This document shows, in pieces, positions 60,110-64,000 of a DNA stretch of 64,000 nucleotides. The stretch comes from an uncultured Campylobacter sp. GTDB taxonomy: Bacteria > Campylobacterota > Campylobacteria > Campylobacterales > Campylobacteraceae. The position numbers and the translations under genes were made by a program. Where the stretch lies: the NCBI RefSeq assembly GCF_938030145.1, contig NZ_CALHGM010000040.1, forward strand, positions 85,457 to 149,456. Reading direction: 5' to 3'. Every line of letters begins with the position of its first letter. Positions within the stretch are counted from its first letter, which is position 1. The notes under the pieces were generated by a model that worked only from the letters and a program-made list of their open reading frames with translations, was not told the origin of the DNA and searched no databases.

Positions 60110-61350
60110 ATCGAAATTTCGCCTTTCGCCTCTAAAAACGCCTCCTGCTCGAAGCCGAACTCGACTAGTAAATTTAAAGCGTTGTCGATGCTAAGCTCGT
60201 CGAAGTGGTGGTAGATATTGACCGCGGTTTTGGCGATCTTTAGCATCGCGTAGCGGGATTTGTTCTTAAAAGGCGCGTCGTCCGGGGCGTTTGAATACAG
60301 CGCGTCCTGCGCGATCTGCCCTAGCCCGAAATGTGCAAATAGCGCATGCGAGACGCTCTCGCGGTTCGTGCCGCTAAATTCCATCTCTACGTCGGTAAAA
60401 TCCTGCGGAAAGATCGAGCCCTTGATGGCGTGGTAAAATTCCTCCGCCTTGCCTGCCGCGCACACCTGCTCGTCGATAAAAACCCGCCCGAACTCCACTA
60501 AAATCACGCTTGAAAGGATGTTTTGCTCTATCTGCGGGTAGGATTTGATCCACGAAAACATAAGCAGATTTCGCAGCAGCGAGACCTGCGTGAGCTTTTT
60601 GCGGTCGATGCGATATGCCTGCAAATCGGGCTTTAGCATAGCATCAAATACGGCGAATAGAAAAAACGCCCGCATCTGCTCGCGCCCGTAAAGCTCGAAC
60701 GCTCGCTGCAAATTTAGCGTCTTTAATGCCGCGGCGCCCTGCTCCTGTCCCCGCTCCTGCGCTCTGCCCCATTCTTGTTCCTGTTTTTGCTGCTGCGCTT
60801 GCCCATGCTCCTGCTCTCGTTCTTGCTGTTGCGTTTGCGCGGCTTGCATAGAGATGCTCGAACCTAGCGTGCAATCGGCTTTCGCAGCGGCGTGCTGATT
60901 TTGCCGCTGCGTATCGCTCGCTGCTTGTGAAGGGTTAAATTTAAAATTCTTGTCGCTGCAGTTCGCGTCGTTTGCGTCATTTGAATGATTAAATTTAAGA
61001 CTATCGCCCTGCCCTGCTAAGTCTGCGCCTTTTTGCTCGCTCGAGGTGCACTCTTTTTGCTGCCACTCGTTTGCAGCGTCTTGCAAGCCGCACTCTATGG
61101 GCTCCGCGCCTTGTAGATCGCGCCGCTCATCCGTGGCAATAAAATTTTGCCGCGCGAGCCCTTCGGCGCTAAATTTAGACAAACCGCAAAAGGCTAAATC
61201 TAAAATTTTATCCGCAAGAGAGGCGTTTTTGGAAATTTGCAAAGCGAGCCTGACGTCCGAAACGTCCGCATCAAACGATGCTAAAATTTTTAAAATTTCA
61301 TCGCTAAAGCCTGCAAGAGCGCCTATTTTTTGGGTTATAAATTTATTCAT
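60106..61350 (-). CDS. HDOD-domain protein with a low-complexity insert
   Basis: I start this gene at MNKFITQKIG (414 residues) because the longer frame opens with TTG and lacks a ribosome-binding site. Residues 1-58 and about 209-414 look like the two parts of an HDOD domain (IASFDADVSDVRLALQISKN-like start; later YRIDRKKLTQVSLLRNLLMFSWI), an HD-related signalling fold without the metal site. Between them about 150 residues are low complexity, with a Gln/Glu-rich run of EQ(E/W)-type repeats. The role is unknown, probably regulatory. Confidence 0.65.
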   Translation of the reverse strand: MNKFITQKIGALAGFSDEILKILASFDADVSDVRLALQISKNASLADKILDLAFCGLSKFSAEGLARQNFIATDERRDLQGAEPIECGLQDAANEWQQKECTSSEQKGADLAGQGDSLKFNHSNDANDANCSDKNFKFNPSQAASDTQRQNQHAAAKADCTLGSSISMQAAQTQQQEREQEHGQAQQQKQEQEWGRAQERGQEQGAAALKTLNLQRAFELYGREQMRAFFLFAVFDAMLKPDLQAYRIDRKKLTQVSLLRNLLMFSWIKSYPQIEQNILSSVILVEFGRVFIDEQVCAAGKAEEFYHAIKGSIFPQDFTDVEMEFSGTNRESVSHALFAHFGLGQIAQDALYSNAPDDAPFKNKSRYAMLKIAKTAVNIYHHFDELSIDNALNLLVEFGFEQEAFLEAKGEISI

Positions 61351-61817
61351 TTTAAAAAGCCGTTCAACAAAAATTTCGCACAATCATATCAAATTTTAAC
61401 TCAAATTGCAAAGCAAAACGCCGCCGTTGCGTCTAAATTCCGCTTCAGCTCGCGAGGCTTTTGAAGTGCTTTTTTTGCGTTTGAAAATCGCAGATTAATC
61501 CGCCCGTTTATCGTGACGGCAAACCTAAAATTTCATCCGCTGTTTTATAAAATTTTAATCCCCTTTCGTATAGAATGCATCGAAATTCTATTTATAAAGA
61601 GCTTGATTAAAACAGAAGTTTGAAGAGCCAAAAAGACTTAAAAACTGAAAATAACTTTAAAATGCTCAAACTAGTTTTTAAAATTTCATATAAATTTAAG
61701 CCGATGAATTTATATGAAATTTAATGACGAGCTAAGATATAGAGCAATAAAATATTGCTACTAAAAAAGCTCTTTGAGCTCTACAAATTTGCATATGTAT
61801 TTTTATAAGGGTTAGAT
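61351..61817. other. Intergenic boundary of the AT-rich island
   Basis: This 467-bp divergent gap has no supported gene. It contains a perfect 16-bp inverted repeat (61681-61722) and grades into lower-GC sequence toward the right. AAGGG lies before the next ATG. Confidence 0.5.
61681..61722. repeat. Perfect 16-bp inverted repeat
   Basis: AAATTTCATATAAATT and AATTTATATGAAATTT pair perfectly around a 10-base loop (TAAGCCGATG). It lies about 95 bp before the 348-residue gene. It may be an operator or a hairpin; the AT-only arms weaken the structure. Confidence 0.6.
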
Positions 61818-62864
61818 ATGCGCAGTATAGTATTTCTTTTCATAATACCCGTTTTTTTTACCATAAGCTTTTTTGTCGCCTTAATCGCCCTCAAGGGCAA
61901 ACGCAAACGTTTTTGGCTTTTTGTTTGGTTTATGGTGTTTTTCGGGGATATTGTCGTACTTAAAGCAATTATGGCCTATTATGATTTTAAATATGCCAAG
62001 ATAAACGTCTATGAAAAGCCCGCCATACATGCTTACTATGCCGGAGAAAGAGAAATAGTCGAATGGAATATAAGCGGTTTTCCTTTGATAGATCCAACCA
62101 ATTGGCTAAATTTCCCTGCAAATACGACCGATGCGAATTTCATATCTTTGATAAACGGCTACGTAAATTTCATAGATTATAAAGAAAAAAGCGAAAATCC
62201 TGTCACAAACGGTAAATATTTTAGAATTTATCTGGATGACTATACCGCACAAGAGTGCTTTTTATCAGCCAAGTTAAGCACAAGAGGCTTTTTAAAGAGT
62301 ATCCCGATAACGTATGAAGAATTAAATATATTTTTTAATCAACTACAATCAAATCATGAAAGCGAGGATAAAATAATCAGAGAGATAAAATCATTACTTG
62401 ATGATAGAAATGCCTCGACGATAGATATAAAACCGTCTAAAATATTAAGCTACATAAAATACAATATGAAAGATCTCAAGCAAATTTACAAAGACAAATG
62501 CGTAGCTCGTAAAGAAATCAATGAAGATGAGATAGCCGATATAGAGTTGGTATTGGAAAAAGAAAATAGGATGACGGACTGGCGCATAGAGCCGGTACCA
62601 AATATCAAAACCTTTCTTGACGACCTAATCGGTCTAAGCTTTAACTACGGCGGAATCATAAAAGATAGAAAAACGGGCAGGATACTAGCCGATAATATAT
62701 ACGAAAACGTAAGATACCAAGGAGCGTTAGGCGAAAGCTTTATAAAGGCTTTTGGAAGCGAGTCGAGAGGATACGGGATATCTTGCGATAGCGGCAGGGA
62801 GAAGTATTTGGATATATGTAATCAAAAGATGATAGAAGAATTCTTCAGAAAGGATAGAAAATGA
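61818..62864 (+). CDS. Two-TM protein of unknown function
   Basis: The 348-residue protein begins with two membrane segments (about residues 4-26 and 33-54), with the charged LKGKRKRFW between them. The rest is a large soluble domain without recognised motifs, containing CDSGREKYLDICNQ near the end. AAGGG precedes the ATG. The stop overlaps a short downstream ATG by ATGA. Its AT-rich composition differs from the rest of the window, suggesting transfer. The function is unknown. Confidence 0.7.
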   Translation: MRSIVFLFIIPVFFTISFFVALIALKGKRKRFWLFVWFMVFFGDIVVLKAIMAYYDFKYAKINVYEKPAIHAYYAGEREIVEWNISGFPLIDPTNWLNFPANTTDANFISLINGYVNFIDYKEKSENPVTNGKYFRIYLDDYTAQECFLSAKLSTRGFLKSIPITYEELNIFFNQLQSNHESEDKIIREIKSLLDDRNASTIDIKPSKILSYIKYNMKDLKQIYKDKCVARKEINEDEIADIELVLEKENRMTDWRIEPVPNIKTFLDDLIGLSFNYGGIIKDRKTGRILADNIYENVRYQGALGESFIKAFGSESRGYGISCDSGREKYLDICNQKMIEEFFRKDRK

Positions 62865-62926
62865 GAAAGTTTGAGGCGCTAAAAACATATGCAGAGCTAG
62901 CATGGGCGGGGTATATATGGGATTGA
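62861..62926 (+). pseudogene. Truncated gene start, 21 codons
   Basis: A frame coupled to the preceding gene by ATGA starts MRKFEALKTYAELAWAGY and stops after 21 residues. The sequence looks like the beginning of a larger protein cut short by a deletion joining it to the degenerate module after 62927. Confidence 0.5.
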
Positions 62927-62986
62927 ACAATTAACAAGCTGTGGTATAAAAAAGACTGCTATGCTATTTAGATTTAACTGAGGGCT

Positions 62987-63036
62987 AATTCAGATCAAAC
63001 AGATCCAAATATTAAATTTGCAAATTTAAATTTACT
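62987..63036 (+). repeat. Direct repeat copy A (50 bp identical)
   Basis: These 50 bases are identical to 63777-63826. Flanking bases are similar but diverged; in copy A the reading frame of the 49-residue ORF is broken by stops, so this is a decayed copy of module B. Confidence 0.85.
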
Positions 63037-63085
63037 AATTGTGTGAATTTGTAAAGTAAGTTTAAATTTGTAAATTCATAAAATT

Positions 63086-63102
63086 CAGTATCAGCGATAC
63101 TG
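63086..63102 (+). repeat. Hairpin repeat, copy A
   Basis: CAGTATCAGCGATACTG is a 7-bp perfect stem with a 3-base loop, repeated in the same place relative to copy B (63881-63897). It may terminate transcription after each module. Confidence 0.7.
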
Positions 63103-63145
63103 ACCGATATTGAATTTACAATAAAATTTTATAAAAAGGGTAAAT

Positions 63146-63610
63146 TTGGAAAAACTAAAAGAAAATTCAGAAAATAATCAAAATTTAGATGAAAACACGA
63201 ATTTGGAAAATCAAAACAAGCCAAAACTACTTTATAGACTTGATAAAAGAAATCCGTTTTATGTAGCTTTTGATTTAATTGTTTATTTGTTGATAGCTTG
63301 GATACCGATAATATTTGCTATACCAAATTTTGTTTTTGATATTGGCATATTTAGTCTGATTTTAAATATGTTTTGTGCCTATATTTCGTTTATAGTTTTA
63401 CAAATTTTATATTCGATAATCTTTTTTGATTATTTTGAAATTTATGAAGATAAAATGGTTTATAAGGATATTTTTGGTTTTAAAATTATATTACATGCAA
63501 AACAAATTGATAGATTTTTTTCGTATGGATATTGTGGAGTTACAGAATTGATGGCTATTTTTAGAAAAAGAAGATTTAAAATTTTCCCAACAATACAATT
63601 CTTAGTTTAA
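63146..63610 (+). CDS. Two-TM membrane protein, probably frameshifted at its 3' end
   Basis: The frame encodes 154 residues from a TTG with AAGGG ahead. A polar Asn/Glu-rich head is followed by two or three hydrophobic segments (about 36-105) and a PH-like beta region (YEIYEDKMVYKDIFGFK-like). It ends after KIFPTIQFLV. Another frame continues directly with coding-looking sequence, ending in a TGA that overlaps the next ATG by ATGA. One added base in the CCC run at 63586-63588 would rejoin them. The family is unknown; an immunity-like membrane protein is possible. Confidence 0.6.
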   Translation: MEKLKENSENNQNLDENTNLENQNKPKLLYRLDKRNPFYVAFDLIVYLLIAWIPIIFAIPNFVFDIGIFSLILNMFCAYISFIVLQILYSIIFFDYFEIYEDKMVYKDIFGFKIILHAKQIDRFFSYGYCGVTELMAIFRKRRFKIFPTIQFLV

Positions 63611-63690
63611 CTTCTGAACAAGAAAACGAAATAAGAAAAAACATAGCAAATTTAAATATAAAAAATTTTAATAAAAAGGGCAAAAAATGA
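63586..63690 (+). pseudogene. Out-of-frame C-terminal part of the preceding gene
   Basis: This frame reads PNTILSLTSEQENEIRKN and ends in a Lys/Asn-rich tail. It has no start of its own, and its TGA overlaps the next ATG by four bases, as is usual between coupled genes. It is best read as the real 3' end of the 63146 gene. Confidence 0.55.
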
Positions 63691-63836
63691 GTAATTCAAG
63701 TAGAATTAACAAGGCAACAAACGAGTTGGATAAAGCAGAAAAAAGACTGCTATATTCTTTGGGTTTAACCGAGGGCAATTCAGATCAAACAGATCCAAAT
63801 ATTAAATTTGCAAATTTAAATTTACTTGTTGCTTGA
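63687..63836 (+). CDS. Small protein of the repeated module, 49 aa
   Basis: A 49-residue frame starts MSNSSRINKATNELDKAEKR and ends in FANLNLLVA. AAAGGG lies 6 nt ahead. It overlaps the reconstructed end of the previous gene by ATGA. Its last third is encoded within the repeat shared with copy A. It could be an intact small protein or a leftover C-terminal end of a larger gene. Confidence 0.5.
   Translation: MSNSSRINKATNELDKAEKRLLYSLGLTEGNSDQTDPNIKFANLNLLVA
63777..63826 (+). repeat. Direct repeat copy B (50 bp identical)
   Basis: These 50 bases are identical to 62987-63036 and lie within the 49-residue ORF. The copies are 790 bp apart and both are followed by the same hairpin. Confidence 0.85.
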
Positions 63837-63880
63837 ATTCAAAAGCAATAGCAAGTTTAAATTTGTGAATTCATAAAATT

Positions 63881-63897
63881 CAGTATCAGCGATACTG
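63881..63897 (+). repeat. Hairpin repeat, copy B
   Basis: This is the same CAGTATC-AGC-GATACTG hairpin as in copy A (63086-63102). It lies 45 bp after the stop of the 49-residue ORF. Confidence 0.7.
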
Positions 63898-63944
63898 ACC
63901 GAGTTTAAATTCGCAAGTTAAACTTTAAATTTAAAAGGAAAAAT

Positions 63945-64000
63945 ATGAAAAAAATATTTAAAATTTTATTTATAATATTTATTTTATTTACTTTGTGTCT
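63945..64000 (+). CDS. Partial gene running off the window
   Basis: The ATG has AAAGGA ahead and begins MKKIFKILFIIFILFTLC, which looks like a signal peptide, possibly of a lipoprotein. The gene is cut by the window end, so nothing more can be said. Confidence 0.6.
   Translation, partial: MKKIFKILFIIFILFTLC

Noticed and set aside
1..64000. tRNA, rRNA or intact insertion sequences
   Set aside because: I looked for TTCGA-type T-loops, CCA-ended stems, transposase motifs and terminal repeats and found none that fit.

Overview
The window looks like chromosomal DNA of a Campylobacter (Campylobacterota). HobA (a DnaA-binding protein known from this phylum), a rppH-lysC-hobA-holB-folP cluster facing hemW-tatB-tatC-queA, and a uppS / prepilin peptidase / LptG-type permease / truA cluster all match Campylobacter gene order as I remember it. 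Base composition is near balanced rather than strongly AT-rich, and AT palindromic words such as AAATTTTAAAATTT occur everywhere. This points to an oral, higher-GC species of the C. gracilis / rectus / showae kind; the species is inference.

Layout. 0.4-5 kb: a serine dehydrogenase-type protease, a TerB-DnaJ membrane protein and purL. 5-14 kb (minus strand): a lipooligosaccharide/surface-glycan locus with a WaaE-type GT2, two paralogous membrane-anchored polysaccharide deacetylases, an O-antigen-ligase-like protein, two GT4 glycosyltransferases, an ELM1-type putative glycosyltransferase, lpxL and small membrane proteins. 14-19 kb: the rpmH-rnpA-yidD-yidC-jag-mnmE cluster. 19-24 kb: a MacA-MacB-TolC-type tripartite exporter with a small exported protein. 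24-32 kb: an EamA transporter, then glmU-coaBC-uppS, a prepilin peptidase, an LptF/G permease and truA. 32-39.5 kb: a TAXI-TRAP transporter, a gene-poor stretch, lrgA-lrgB and a cytidylate-kinase-like protein. 39.8-45 kb: four proteins of unknown function, one with DUF2314 plus ankyrin repeats. 45-54 kb: folP-holB-hobA-lysC-rppH (minus) diverging from hemW-tatB-tatC-queA-pseudo-kinase (plus). 54.8-61.4 kb (minus): small membrane proteins, the rpsF-ssb-rpsR operon, and holA-rnr-HDOD. 61.8-64 kb: an AT-rich island of unknown membrane proteins with a duplicated, partly decayed module, running off the window.

The most unusual feature is a set of low-complexity insertions or extensions (rich in N, S, A, Q) inside otherwise ordinary proteins: MnmE (about 145 residues between G4 and G5), TruA (about 205 residues at the N-terminus), a GT4 enzyme (five exact-period 30-bp repeats), the ELM1-like protein, the HDOD protein, TatB and a zinc-ribbon protein. 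Other points of note: rnpA has no canonical start codon ahead of its conserved N-terminus; three coupled or well-signalled small ORFs (29, 59 and 41 aa) were found by eye; two genes look frameshifted; and a perfect hairpin covers the ribosome-binding site of the EamA gene. No tRNA, rRNA, CRISPR array or intact insertion sequence was seen.
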